DNA from: Isoetes taiwanensis
Taxonomy: Eukaryota > Streptophyta > Lycopodiopsida > Isoetales > Isoetaceae
DNA length: 64,000 nucleotides
Reading direction: 5' to 3'
NCBI GenBank assembly: GCA_021234155.1
Contig: JAJEKV010000114.1
Location: 1,822,224 to 1,886,223, forward strand
The notes below the pieces were generated by a model. It saw only the letters and a list, made by a program, of their open reading frames with translations. It had not been told where the DNA came from and ran no database searches. The translations under genes and the position numbers were made by a program. This document shows positions 33,171 through 45,122 of the stretch, piece by piece (position 1 is the first letter of the stretch; each line of letters starts with the position of its first letter).

Positions 33171-35437
33171 GTGTGCTGGGGGATAAAAAAAGGGCAGCAA
33201 CCAAACATGGAAGAGATTAGGGGACGGGACTGTTGTAATCGCGATTGCACTATTCAATACAGTGTGGAAGACCTGGTTGAGAAAAGGTCTCAATGTATTG
33301 GCCAACTCCAGAAGGAGAGGAGTAATTTCATCTACTCCATGTTTGGAAATTCCTGTTATACTACTATATCAATTGAAGGGCCTAAAGGTATGTATGAGAG
33401 CATTAAGATGGATCCTTGGCATGCCCAAGACATCTTTCTATAGATACTCGGAAAAGATGAGCGAAGGAGCTAAAGTGTTCTCTCATGGGGATGCTTGCAC
33501 TTTGAAAATCAGAGCAAACTCTTTGAGAGCCATTGCAGTGTTTGAAAGCTTTGAGAGATACATGTCTCAATCTATGCTCCATAAGTCCAAAGTGTACGAG
33601 CATCGTGTCAGAATAGTCCAGAGAATATTGCCACAACATTATATCCAGAATGAGTGCCTTAAAGAGGAAAATGCAATTTTAGAAGCCACAAGGGGGGGCG
33701 CTTTCTCAGTCAACTTTCAGCCAGTTATGGAAAAGTGTTTGCAAATCATCAGTCAGACCAAATATCATGTGGGCAGCTATACTAGTAATGGAAAACATTT
33801 TCCCAAATGCGGCTTGATAGATACTTGTATTTGATTCATGATAAAATGGACCAACACAAGACTTTATTGCCAAAGTTAGATTCTCTGCCAAGCATTGTCA
33901 AAATGCTTTTCGAATGAAATTATGATCAAACAGAGCCATTCCGAATCAGACTGCTGTAGCTTCAAAAATAATATTTTTCAGAAATCCATGAACGAGCTGC
34001 TCAATCTGGCAAAATCCACGCTTGTTGACCTCGAAAACCTCAAGTGGAACTCCAAAGCCTCCATAAAATTAATTAAAAGATGGGAGGAAGCAGAGGACCA
34101 TGTCATTGAGCGTCACCGGAAGCAGGCTCTGAGCAAGCTACCCTCGGGTGCGGATTTGGTTTTAGGGGATGTCACTCAGGAATATGGTCTGTACCAGACA
34201 AGGCTTAAAAAGGGTACCAATGCATGCAAGATCAGATATTCCAATGGCTACTTCAACCCACTTGAGATAACACAATGCGACTGCAAAAATTGTGAGGGTA
34301 TAAACAACTCGGGGATGAGCAAGATAAGTACCACTGTAGAAGATCAGAGTGTCAGCAACCAGATTCCTATCATTGGTAAAAGCGACAAAGCTAAAGGTCA
34401 AATTCTTCCTTCTTCTTATAAAAATGCTTTGCTTAACGTTGTTTCTTGTGATAACCCGACTGATAAACCCATAAATAATTCTGATTACATTGACCTCTCG
34501 TGTATCCAAGACTCTACAGCTGTTAACTTATACTCTGAAAGGGGCCTTCTCATTCATTTTCCTATCAATTGCCCATCCATTGGTGAAATTAAATTCTGGA
34601 TCACCAAGACCCACCGAGTTCCCATTCATTCCCTACTCAAGATCAATGGCAGAACCTTCCAAATCTTGTGCAGGAATAATTTTAGTGTTACCTACTTGCT
34701 AAAAAAGAAGATGGGCAAAATTAGCAATAATGACTTCTATATTATGAAATGGAGCCCTCTTTTTATCCCAGGTAACCTTAAACATATTTCTACCTCAACT
34801 TGGAATGCCTTTCCTAATTTGCCTCCTGCTTTATGGACTCTCTCTCATCTCAAGGCTATATCGGGTAATCTTAGAGAAATTATTTGTATAAACATTCCTC
34901 AAACCAATTTTCCCTCAGTGTGCATTTCCAAGGAAATTGATTCCAGATGGTTGAAGAATGTTAAAATTAAACTCTCAGATGGCAGAACTCTTGACTTAGA
35001 TATTGTTTATTCTAAATTGCCTATTCTCAGAGATCTCGAAAAGAACACCTCTACTAGTGACAGAGGCCCCTCTAATATGAAGCCTCCTCTCATAATTAGA
35101 CAAGAGTGGCATCCCAAAAAGAAAGACTTTGATGTTGGGGCAGATAACAGCAGTCAGATTATTAGCCAAATCGACACTCAAACACCTACCATTTATTCAC
35201 AGGGGTACAATGACTCTCTCTTTTCCCCTCAAAGAAGATAATCAATCTGAGGTCGAGTCTGATTGCTATAATTCGGAAAATGAATTCCTTCAATCTTGTA
35301 ATGAAGAAGGCTGGAAGCAGATCACCTCCAAAAGAAGAGGTAGGGGGCAGAAAAAATCTTATGTGGGACCTGTCAGAGTTAGCCCCAGGAATTCTGCCAT
35401 CCACTCTAGGATGGCCAAAGGTTTGTATAAGTGTTAA
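33171..35437 (+). pseudogene. LINE ORF1 (DUF4283-like) with upstream extension
   Basis: The 448-codon frame at 33895-35241 resembles the ORF1 of plant L1 LINEs, a nucleic-acid-binding chaperone. The DUF4283-like domain spans about residues 200-340 (GLLIHFPINCPSIGEIKFWI, then YIMKWSPLFIPGN and LPPALWTLSHLKAISGNLRE). A frame shifted by two bases (35129-35437) continues the hydrophilic tail with RGRGQKKSYVGPV. Upstream, 33262-33834 is open in the same phase as 33895 and separated by stops; I do not recognise its sequence (FERYMSQSMLHKSKVYEHR). It may be the N-terminal half of ORF1 or the truncated end of another insertion. Confidence 0.65.
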
Positions 35438-35439
35438 AT

Positions 35440-38400
35440 GTCTAACACCTTAAGAATTATAACCTGGAATCTCTAGAGAATTAATAACCTTATCAAAAGG
35501 GAGCGTTTAAAGGTCTGTCTCTCATCCCTTAACCCTGACATTTTACTTATTCAGGAGCATAAGATTCATGACCCCAATCATAGTAATATTATTTCTAGAT
35601 CTCTTCCTCCCAATTTTAAAATATGGTCAATTAGTGCTAATGACTCGTCTGCAGGGATTGCTATAGCATGGAATCAAAGAATTAGTTTGGAGGTTAACCA
35701 TATGATTCATGACAATAATGGTAGATGGCAGATCTTGGTGGGCAGACTAGGCTCTGATACAGTTGCTATTGTTAATGTTTATTCTTATCATAATCCTTCT
35801 GACAGAATCATGGTCTGGAACAAAATCAATCTTAGCTTGGCTAACTTAGATATTGATGATTTAATCCTAGGTGGTGACTTTAACATGGTTATGGACAACT
35901 TTATGAAGAATAAGACCTTCAAAGCTCTCTTGCCTCAAGAGATGTGTGCCTGGACCAACCTTCTTTCTGTAATCTTACGCTTGCCAGAACTAAACCCAAT
36001 TCCTTTAGTTGGTCAGACCACAGAGCGGACCCCATTTGCTGCCTGCACGACAGATTTTACCTTAGTGAGAAGATTTGGACCAACTGTAGTAGGGTTGATA
36101 ATCTGACAGGTTACACCCTCTCTGATCACTACCCTCAGCTGATCACTCTGATTGGTAAAGCTAACCATAACTGTAGGAAGTCCTTTTTTAAGTTGAATGT
36201 CAGCCTCTTAGATCATGAGGATTTCTTAGTCAAGCTTCAGGATATCATCGATTGCCACCCCAAACTAGCTGGGGATCATGGCTGGATGTGGTGGTGGATC
36301 ACCCTTGCTAAGCACATCAAGAACTGGTTGAAAGAATGGGGGAAAGAGATCCACTACCAGAAACAAGCTAATTTAGCTCAGCTAAGACAAAAGCTGAGCA
36401 CAGCTTCTACTGATCAGCAGGATGACATCAAAATTCAGATAGAGAAAGAGGAAATCAATATTGCAAAAGGATGGAAGATGAAAGCCAAAGTTAAAGAGCT
36501 CAAGGAAGACGAGAGATGCAACTCCAAATACTTCTTCATCAAAGCTAAAACCAGACTTAGAAGGAATCAGATTGATGAGGTTAGAGTTGGAGATGTTCTC
36601 ATTTCTGGAGACCAGGACCTTAAGAAGGCTGCTGCTGACCACTTCATTAATATAATGGGAACCAATACCGACTGCTCGGATGATGTGATGGACACTTTCA
36701 TCAACATTAGGAGCAAAGTCAGTAGCAATCAGAATGACATGATTTCTTCCCCCTTTACCGAGGATGAGCTTAATGATGTAATCTCAGGCATGGATAATAG
36801 TAAGACCCCAGGACCAGACGGCCTGCCTGCTGAATTCTTCAAAAAGGCATGGCCAATCTTAAGTGTAGGTGTTACCAAGCTTGCCAACGAATTCAGGATC
36901 TGTAAGCGCTTGGATGCCAGAATCAATACGAGCCTTATCACCCTTATCCCGAAAATTGATTCTCCCATCTCCTTTGCTGATTATAGACCTATCTCGCTTA
37001 CTAATGTCATCTCAAGATAATTGCAGGTGCTCTTGCTGCCAGACTCAAGAAAGTTTTGGACTCTGCTATTAGCAGCACTCAATCAGTGTATCTCAAAGAC
37101 AGGTTTATCCTTGATAATGTGGTTACTGCAATTTTAGGGATCCACTGGGCTTAAGAATCCAAGCAAGATATAGCCCTTCTCAAATTGGACATCACAAAAG
37201 CCTTCGACACGGTTAGTTGGAATTTTCTCTTCAAGAGTTGCAGGGCATTGGGCTTCAACGAAGAAAGCATCGGTATATTCAAGGCTGTTCTTGGTAACTC
37301 TAGATCTGCAGTCCTCATTAATGGTGAGTGCAACCCCTTTTTCTCAATTCAAAGAGGGGTCAAACAAGGTTGTCCTCTTGCACCCTTTCTCTTTTTAATT
37401 GTTATGGAGGCTTTGCATAGCAGACTGGAAGCTGCCAAGAACAATAATTCTATAAAGGGACTTCAGCTTCCAGATAACCCCCAGGTGGACCAAATTCTAA
37501 ATGGACACTTCGCTGACGACACTTTTATTCTGACCTCAATGGATCATAACTCCATCATCAACACTCAGCATATCCTTCAAGACTTTGGTCTAGCCTCAGG
37601 GTGCAGAATTAATCCTCTTAAGTCTGCCATTCAATCTAGGGAGATTGACAAAGGTACACAAGCGGCTGGCCTCTTTGGCTGTAAGTATTACACTCCCTGT
37701 ACTAAATCTAAAATTTTAGGAATCCCTTTTGCCATTAGAAGTAATGCCTCCGATTTATGGAATGACATTATTGAGAAATTCTACAAAAAGGTTGATTCCC
37801 TGAACTCCAAGTATCTTTTTAAAAATGGAAGGGCCATAATTGCCAACTTTGTGATCTTCTCTTCACAGGTTTATCAATCTTCGGTCATTTTAGCTCCCAA
37901 AGAAGTTACTAACAAGATTCAAAGCATTATTGGCAGGTTTATCTCTTGTGGTCAAAACAGAAGATGCTGGCACCCCGTTTCCATGGAGGAATGCTGCAAG
38001 CCCAAAAAAGAAGGTGGTCTAGGCACCATGAATATCAGAAAGCAGGGCTTGGCATTAGCTGCGAAATATTTTTACAGAGCTTGCTATGACAAAATAAAGC
38101 ATCCAATCTCGATCTTGATTAGGCACCACATCAACAATGTCACCTATGGATGGAGGATCCTCAAGATGGAACTGCCCTACTCTATTTACTTTCCCTTTTC
38201 AGTTCCTGCTACTATTCCGGGCTTAATCAAGAAATGGATCAAAGCGTGGCTTGAAGTTAGACAGATGTATACCTGGGAAAAAGGACTTTCTATGGAGCAA
38301 TCCATCTTCTGGAACCCGCCCTTAATTCTTGATAATCCCAGCATATGCCTTGCTTGCCATTTCCCAGAAACGGCAGAGGTGTTATATTACATGTAATACA

Positions 38401-39594
38401 TAGTAATACAAAATTAAACAGAGTGAAACTTTGTTATAAAGGCCTTAACTTGGCCTGACTCTCCAAGTTTAGCTAGATTAGAACACTGTTTAAGAGGATT
38501 AAATCCAAAATAGCCAAAATTAAAGTTTAAGGCACGACACTGAAAAGATAGATCAGTCAAGCATTGTTTGCCAATGCCTCAATCATCCATAACTCCATCA
38601 AGGGTTATTATTGCGAAGGCATGGTCTGTGTTCTTGAAGAGAAGATTGTCGAGTTCAACAGCCCCATATGCAGCAGAGTCCAGAATATAGAGAATCCATG
38701 ATTCTCTCGCCCCTTCACAAATTCCGAGTTTGTCTTCAGAGTATGGTTTGAGTTCCTGCTTGAATTGCCAGATATCTTCGTCCATCAAGACTCTCTTCAG
38801 AGTTCTGAGCAAGCCAAATTATGGAAGCAAAAGGGAATTAATCTGATCAGTGATCTCTTTGATGATAATGACATTATCCCATTCCTGAATTCCATCCTTG
38901 CCAGGGAAGATCATCAAACTAAATTGCTTTATGATGCTATTATTAACACTGTTGTGCAGGGTAGATGGTCTCACTCCTCAGACTCATGGAATTACAATGG
39001 TAAAACAGAATACAAGGTCAGGCTAGCCTATAGATTCTTGATGAGTCAACAAGAGATCACCATTCACTTAAAATGGGGAGTCTCCCCGATCTGACGAGAA
39101 AAAATCTAGACTTCATGTGGAGCAGCCCGATCAATCCAAAAATCAAGGCCTTCATGTGACAGCTCTGGCACAAGGGCCTGGCAACCAATTGTAAGAGGTA
39201 TCGATTATCTATGACTAATTCGGATATATGTGACAGGTGCCTTATCGACAAAGAAGACGAGGATCATCTCTTTAGACTATGCCTATCGTCAGAATGGATA
39301 TTGGAATTAGCCTCAAATATCCTTGGTCAGAACCTAGTAGTCCTGAGCCAGAGGGATTTCTTTATGCCCAATAACCCAACTGACTGGAGAGTTTACATCC
39401 TCCTTTGGAGGATCTGGAAAGGAAGGAATGCTTTCATTTTTAATCATGAAATCATCCCTCCGGAAGGAATCATTAAGCAGGTGGTTGGTAGAATAGAGTA
39501 TCTGCAATACCACGTGGTAGAACTTAAAAGCCTATATGTGTCCTCCACTTTGGTTGCCTTGACCGGCAGTGGGATATTCTGGCTAAGCCTGTAA
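35440..39594 (+). pseudogene. LINE ORF2: endonuclease, RT, zinc-binding domain
   Basis: This is a near-complete but interrupted ORF2. The apurinic-type endonuclease starts near 35452 (ITWNL, stop, RINNL...PDILLIQEHKI) and continues with LILGGDFNMVMD near 35860; a shift occurs near 36000. RT runs 36100-38400 in three frames: DNSKTPGPDGLPAEFFKKAW, FADYRPISLTNV with a stop at 37018, LDITKAFDTVSWNFLF, IQRGVKQGCPLAPFLF and the catalytic FADD in GHFADDTFIL. A further shift at about 38390 leads to 38765-39094 and then the terminal zinc-type region CDRCLIDKEDEDHLFRLC (39229-39285). The stop is at 39594. EN and RT can no longer be made as one protein. Confidence 0.88.
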
Positions 39595-39684
39595 AAGATG
39601 CTATTATGTACAGGACTAGTCTAGCTTGGACCTTAAACAAAAAAATACAAAAATACCTGTGACATCCTAAGGCTAGGAGGTATC
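39497..39684 (+). repeat. LINE 3' terminus that seeds the inverted array
   Basis: It covers the last codons of ORF2, a short 3' UTR (ctagcttggaccttaaac), an A-rich tract and the phrase catcctaaggctaggaggta. This segment recurs three times in inverted orientation downstream. Its end and the first inverted copy form a hairpin with an 18-base loop (39673-39684 and 39703-39714). Confidence 0.85.
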
Positions 39685-39702
39685 ATGCACACTTTGTAGG
39701 CA

Positions 39703-40552
39703 GGATACCTCCTAGCCTTAGGATGTCACAGGTATTAGTCCTGTACAGAATAGCATCTTTTACAGGCTTAGCCAGAATATCCCACTGCCGGTCAAGGCAA
39801 CCAAAGTGGAGGACACGTATAGGCTTTTAAGTTCTACCACGTCGTCGGATCATCATCGTATAACCCCAAAACCAACTCCCAAAGCTAAACATACACCGGG
39901 TGTTTGAACCCCGACCAAATGCACATTTATTTTGGCATTACTAGGCCTATACCAACTCACCACACATCCGTTGGGCAAAACTTTAGCCATACATGCACAC
40001 TTTGTGGCGGGATACCTCCTAGCCTTAGGATGTCACAGTATTTTTGTATTTTTTTTGTTTAAGGTCCAAGCTAGACTAGTCCCCGCATGCGAATAGCATC
40101 TTTTACAGGCTTAGCCAGAATATCCCACTGCCGGTCAAGGCAACCAAAATGGAGGACACGTATAGGCTTTTAAGTTCCCACGTCGGGGATCATCATCATA
40201 TAACCCCAGTAACCAACTCCCAAAGCTAAACATACACTGGCCAGGTTTGAACCCCTGAACAAATGCACATTTATTTTGGCATTACTAGGCCTATACCAAC
40301 TCACCACACATCCGTTGGGCAAAACGTTAGCCATACATGCACACTTTGTAGGCAGGATACCTCTTAGCCTTAGGATGTCACAGGTATTTTTGTATTTTTT
40401 TGTTTAAGGTCCAAGCTAGACTAGTCCCATGCATTTAATAGCATCTTTTTTGAGCTTAGCGGAGAATATCCCACTGCCGGTCAAGGCAACCAAAGTGGAG
40501 GACACGTATAGGCTTTTAAGTTCTACCACGTGGTATTGCAGATACTCTATTC
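39703..40552 (-). repeat. Array of inverted LINE 3' ends alternating with tRNA-like heads
   Basis: LINE-3'-end copies occupy 39703-39842, 40011-40183 and 40354-40552. Between them, 39843-39993 and 40184-40344 are two related copies of a segment that on the minus strand contains an A-box-like ggtgagttggtataggcc (40289-40306; 39943-39960) and a B box (ggttcaaacct at 40254-40264; a weaker one at 39901). Read on the minus strand, each tRNA-like head runs directly into a LINE 3' end, joining at cgacgtgg. This is the architecture of a SINE that borrowed its tail from a LINE. Unit spacing is 307 and 345 bp; the first copy lacks about 38 bp. Confidence 0.75.
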
Positions 40553-40556
40553 CTCA

Positions 40557-41012
40557 TGACTAGGAGGCTCAAGTGGAAGAAGAACAGAGCTGACAAAAAC
40601 AGGGAGTGGGTCAAATTCTTTGGAGCTGCCGACACTTCCACGCATGGAGATACCATGTGTGTGCTTGTGGTTCTTCTTTGCGACCAATTTGAATGTCGAA
40701 AAGGAGCTGATTTCCAAGGCCAAAGACGCCAAAGGAAGATATAATATGGCTAAAGGCGGATACACCTTGTGCATCTACTTTGTACTTTCCACACTATTCT
40801 CAAAGGGAGGGCAAGGAAGCGAAGCAACACTTGAATCTCAAATCAATTCACTAGCTCATGATATGTCTACAAGCTTCTTGAACTTTTTGATCTACATTAC
40901 TTTATAATCGGTGCGCCTTGAATTCTCTCCAGGGTTATACTTCCCTTGAAAAACGTTTTTTTGTATATTCAACTAATACTTAAATATATATAGCCTTCAA
41001 TAAAAAAAAAAA
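40557..41012 (+). other. Possible retroposon 3' end with A-rich tail
   Basis: 40620-40907 is an open frame without recognised motifs (includes YNMAKGGYTLCIYFVLS). The segment ends in attcaactaatac...ccttcaataaaaaaaaaaa, which looks like a LINE-type tail. Nothing else identifies it. Confidence 0.35.
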
Positions 41013-41040
41013 GGAATAAAAGTAAGCTTGCCAAGGGTTT

Positions 41041-42545
41041 TAAGTCACGGGCATGGCACTAGCACCTATAGACATTTTGTGCTTGATCTTTGGAAGAACG
41101 ACCTGAACTTCCATGTGAGCTCCATTTTCAAGTGCTTGAGAATACTAGAGAGTGGAACTATAAAGGGGAATTAAAGAGGGGAGGAGATATTCTCCCTCAG
41201 CCTCTATTTTTTATGCTTTAATGGATGATCAGCCACTCATCTATCAAAGGCAAATCATAGAGCTGACTTCAAAAGTGTCAAAAGATACAAAGAGGATATG
41301 GGATGAGTTTCTAATACATGGGAAATAAATGGTGGTGGAACTCTGTGTTCAACTTGATAATTGTTGCAAAGAAAACAAAAACAGATTGTTTGGAATAATG
41401 TCATATTTAACAGCAATAGGAGTCTTCGAGATTGTGAAAGTGGGATTTATGGTGGTAGGCCACACACATGATGATATACATGCATTTTTTGGAACTTCCT
41501 CTACTAAGCTTAGGAGAGAGGACATGGCAAGCCTCCCTCAACTCACGGACATATTTGAGAACTACATTAACCCTAATCCCAACCTTCATGGTGGACGAAA
41601 TTGCAGATCGGAAATCATTTGTGGAGGGGTTTTTATTGGAGGGTAAGGATCAGTTGACTAGCCACACTAAGCCACTTCAATTCAAGTTCTGGGTTAGAGA
41701 TGGGATATGAATCGTGCAGTATAATTGGAGGCTATCGGACAAGTTGTCGATGCATGTACAAGGCATTGAATTATAGCAAAGGAGCCCTAAGAATGAAGTG
41801 CTTCTCCCAGCAGATGAGCCAAAACCTATTTCCCCTTTCAAAAACATCAAAGACTCTAGCCTGCTGGTGAAGGGCATCCGGGACTACATAACACACTGGG
41901 GGAAGGTTCGAGAGGGAAAGCACATATCAATATTCAAGCAAAGTTACATGGAATCCCTGATCAATTATTGGAAAAAAGTGACATGTTTAGATACTGAGCA
42001 ACCATGTGTGGGGAGGTTAAAAGATGGTTTCTTGCTAGAGACTAGATGGGAGAATTTCGAAGGAGGAAGCATATCAAAGAGAGCTTGTCCAAGTAATAGC
42101 TCCAAGTGGTAGGTGGGAAGCAAGGCATCCAAGCCAAAGTGGTTTGATCTTCCAAGATGGGATTCTTTCAAAGACATCAAGGAAGGCAACTTTGTGTTAG
42201 TCAGGCCTGATGATAAGGATTGTCCAATATGGTTAGGAATGGCACTCACCGAGGTTACCACCACCATGTCTGATGGGGAAAAGCTGCATCCTAGATTCCA
42301 GGTTCAATATTGGAAGTCCACTGGGAGCCAAAAGAAAGGCAAGTTCAAGGAACAGTAGACCTACTGTTGGGAGAAAAAGTGAAAGACAAATCATGCGGAC
42401 CCCGAGAGAAGTGAATTGGTGGAATGTGTGGTGCGGTCATAACCTACTTGTCACATTGCAAAAGACAAGACACATAAGATCTCCAGGAGGGAAAAAAGCC
42501 ATGAGCAATCTCCATGCTATAGCAACAATACATGTCAACTTGTAA
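41041..42545 (+). pseudogene. DUF7869-like (transposase-related) protein, broken
   Basis: The early part (41045-41190) reads HGHGTSTYRHFVLDLWKNDL in a forward frame. 41329-41646 has VQLDNCCKENKNRLFGIMSY, GVFEIVKVGFMVVGHTHDDI and a LPQLTDIFENYI segment. The DN...KN and HTHDDID-like motifs are the hallmarks of a family found in many plant and animal genomes with uncertain function and transposase-like acidic motifs. Later frames continue with DEIADRKSFVEGFLLEGKDQ, HTKPLQFKFWVRDG, then DYITHWGKVREGKHISIFKQ and KDCPIWLGMALTEVTT. At least four frameshifts or stops are needed to read through, so it is a pseudogene. My family name is from memory of motifs. Confidence 0.65.
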
Positions 42546-45122
42546 ATGTTTAAACTTTCTCAACTCATTGTTTGTACATATTATGTTTGAATTTCATGAA
42601 TCAATTCTTAATATGTGATGTGATAATCTAGTAGTGCTTCAAAGTAACATCACAAATTTTTGATGGCGTCCCACTTTAACTACACGAGGTCCATCTGTTC
42701 GAATGTGTCCCTCATTAATGTAATGCGACTCTATCTCCCTTCTGCCATGGAAAGCACCTATAAATCTAGAAGACCATCTGCAAGCACATTCCCTATTTGG
42801 AAGTGGTGGCATGTGCAGTTGCAATTGCAGCAATTGCACCCCGAGGGGTTGCAACAATAGTAGCAGCAGCAACAGGACCCGCAGAAGCGGCATTAACAAC
42901 AATAGAAGCACCTCAAGGGACTGCAGCAGTAGCAGTAGTATCATTTGCATCAGGAGTTATAACAAAACTTGCCAGAGGAGGTCTAGCACGGCCATTTGCA
43001 GTAGCAAATGGTCCAATTATTCCTTTCTGTACAATGTCTCCTATAGTATATAGTTATGCAAACAAAGAATTCGTACATTTCGTGGGCTGAAACTGGCACA
43101 ACAGCACCTCCAGTGTTGCTTATGTCCCTCGCTCGAGCAAGCTCATGCAATGTGACTCCTGCTATAGAGGGGTAAGACCATAGTCTATATACAAGGGGGG
43201 GTGCGCTCATAAGTAAATGGGATATGCCATCTGCGTCCAAGGGATGGACCTCCCCCTCCCCAACATGGATTTTTAAGAAGCCAATTTTGACCCATTCCGA
43301 ATACGTAGGCTAGTGTCTGAAACTCTAAAGAAAGGAATCCCTATTGAACATATATGTACGTAAATGGGTCAAAAGACCCTCCCCGTGCATGCTGATAGGC
43401 TATACATAAAAAGCAATGACCTTTCCCTTGTCCACATACAACGAGGTGCATTTCAACTTTGTTCCATGACATAGCATGGCATCTTTTGTCACTGCTTCAC
43501 AATATGGCTGGTTATGGCATTGATTTCAAGGCAGGATGCCCTGATCATGTGCACAAGATCATGACATCTCAAATTGGACAAGACCATTGATCAGATATTC
43601 TTGTTGAGTTCCTCCTTTGCCTCTTGGGGGAGAGCTCGGACCATATATTGTGACCTCTGTGCCTTCTTTCTTGTTGTTCCTTGACCATCTTTGCAATATC
43701 CTCCATGGCTAAATTAGCCAGGAGACCGGCGATGTCTAACCTAGCATGCTGCCTCTCAAACTATGCTAGTTGAAGGCAATCATCTAGCTGTTGTGGGTGC
43801 ATTTCCATGCGAGAAATGTGTTGTTTTTATATGGCCAGTCTCTTTTTCAGCAATGCTGGCGCCAAAGATTATATCTGCACAGACAAACCTGCAAAACTGA
43901 GTTTCCCTCGGTAGTCGCCTGAATTTGTTTCTAGTTCCCTTCTAATGTCCGATCTGTTATTGCTTGTGAATGGTTTACTGTTAGATTTGAGTATCAACCA
44001 TAAGCCTGTCTAGCCAAGTGAGTTGCACATGCTTTTGCCCTTACCTCCTTTTTCATAGTAGATTTGTCATCCTTGCTTGTGTCGCCCGGCACATTGAATT
44101 GGCAATGGCATCTATGAGATCCCTCAGTGTAAGCTTAGTTGCTATGTTGGCTCTAACTTGCATTGGTCGTGGGAATAGGTGGCATTCTCCATTTATGTGC
44201 ATGTCCATGAATTTGGGGAGTGGCTTGCATTATTTGTGTTCATGCCCACGAGATTTGAGCGAAAATTGGGGCCGATATATCTATAACAGGGTTCGAGAAG
44301 GAAAAGAAAAAAGGAGGGGAACTAATCCTTGGAACCCTAACGCCTTCTCACTCATACAAGTGTGTTTGAGCAAAACTTCATAAGTCAAAGTCAATGTAGA
44401 AATCAAGGGCATATGGATCAAAGTCCATGACAAGCCAATGGCAAGTCAATAGTGCCAGATACTCAGGATGCAAAGAGTGATAAGCAAAGTCACCTACCCA
44501 TAATAGATAGGTTTCTTGCAAGATTTAGTTCCTATATGGAGCATAATGGTATATAGGAAGGGAATTTCCTTCCTTTTTTTTATTAGAAAAAAAGTATTAC
44601 CTTTATTCACCCCATATGATCAGCCTCCAGGCCACGAAAGCTCTATAAACTTTTGGGTTGAACTAAAACAGTGCTATCTTCTATCTTGTTTCTCCTCTAT
44701 CTCTTTAATAACACTCAACAATGACACAGTTCAGCAACAGCCTACCGCAATTCCACACTGAACATCCCAAAATTATGATACAATAAAAAATATAGAGAGG
44801 TAGCTGACCGTATTCCAGGGTGGCCAGAAAAATATTGAACACATATAATAACTAGGTATTGGGATATCATATCGAGTACATTGTGCCTGGGAAATGAGTA
44901 ATTTGTTTGGAGTCCTCTAAAATTAGGTGAAACAGGTTAGTTTAGATGACCAGTTTTCTGGTACAATATGGCATGGCTCGCCATTATACAGGCAGAAGAG
45001 TCTTCAAGGTTCCTATTTCCATCCATTATTGGACGTTTGTCTGCAGGATTCTGAGTTGCTCACCAGTATGCTGCATACTGCATCAAAACTTTTATGCCCT
45101 CAAGTACCAAGATTTTTTACAC
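42546..45122. other. No intact gene; trinucleotide-rich tract and degenerate frames
   Basis: 42797-42960 is rich in gca/cag-like triplets, giving Ala-, Ser- or Leu-rich frames on both strands. Around 43620-43830 the minus strand reads MEMHPQQLDDCLQLA, stop, FERQHARLDIAGLLANLAME, which looks like decayed coding sequence of unknown type. 44018-44383 is open but motif-free. From about 44900 the sequence approaches the 3' end of the Orai-like gene. Confidence 0.45.

Noticed and set aside
42639-43090. Leu-rich or Ala-rich frames on both strands
   Set aside because: They arise from imperfect gca/cag triplets; high-hydrophobicity runs on both strands are compositional.
44018-44383. 121-codon frame as a secreted protein gene
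   Set aside because: The apparent signal peptide is weak and the remainder has no motif; flanks look like decayed transposon sequence.
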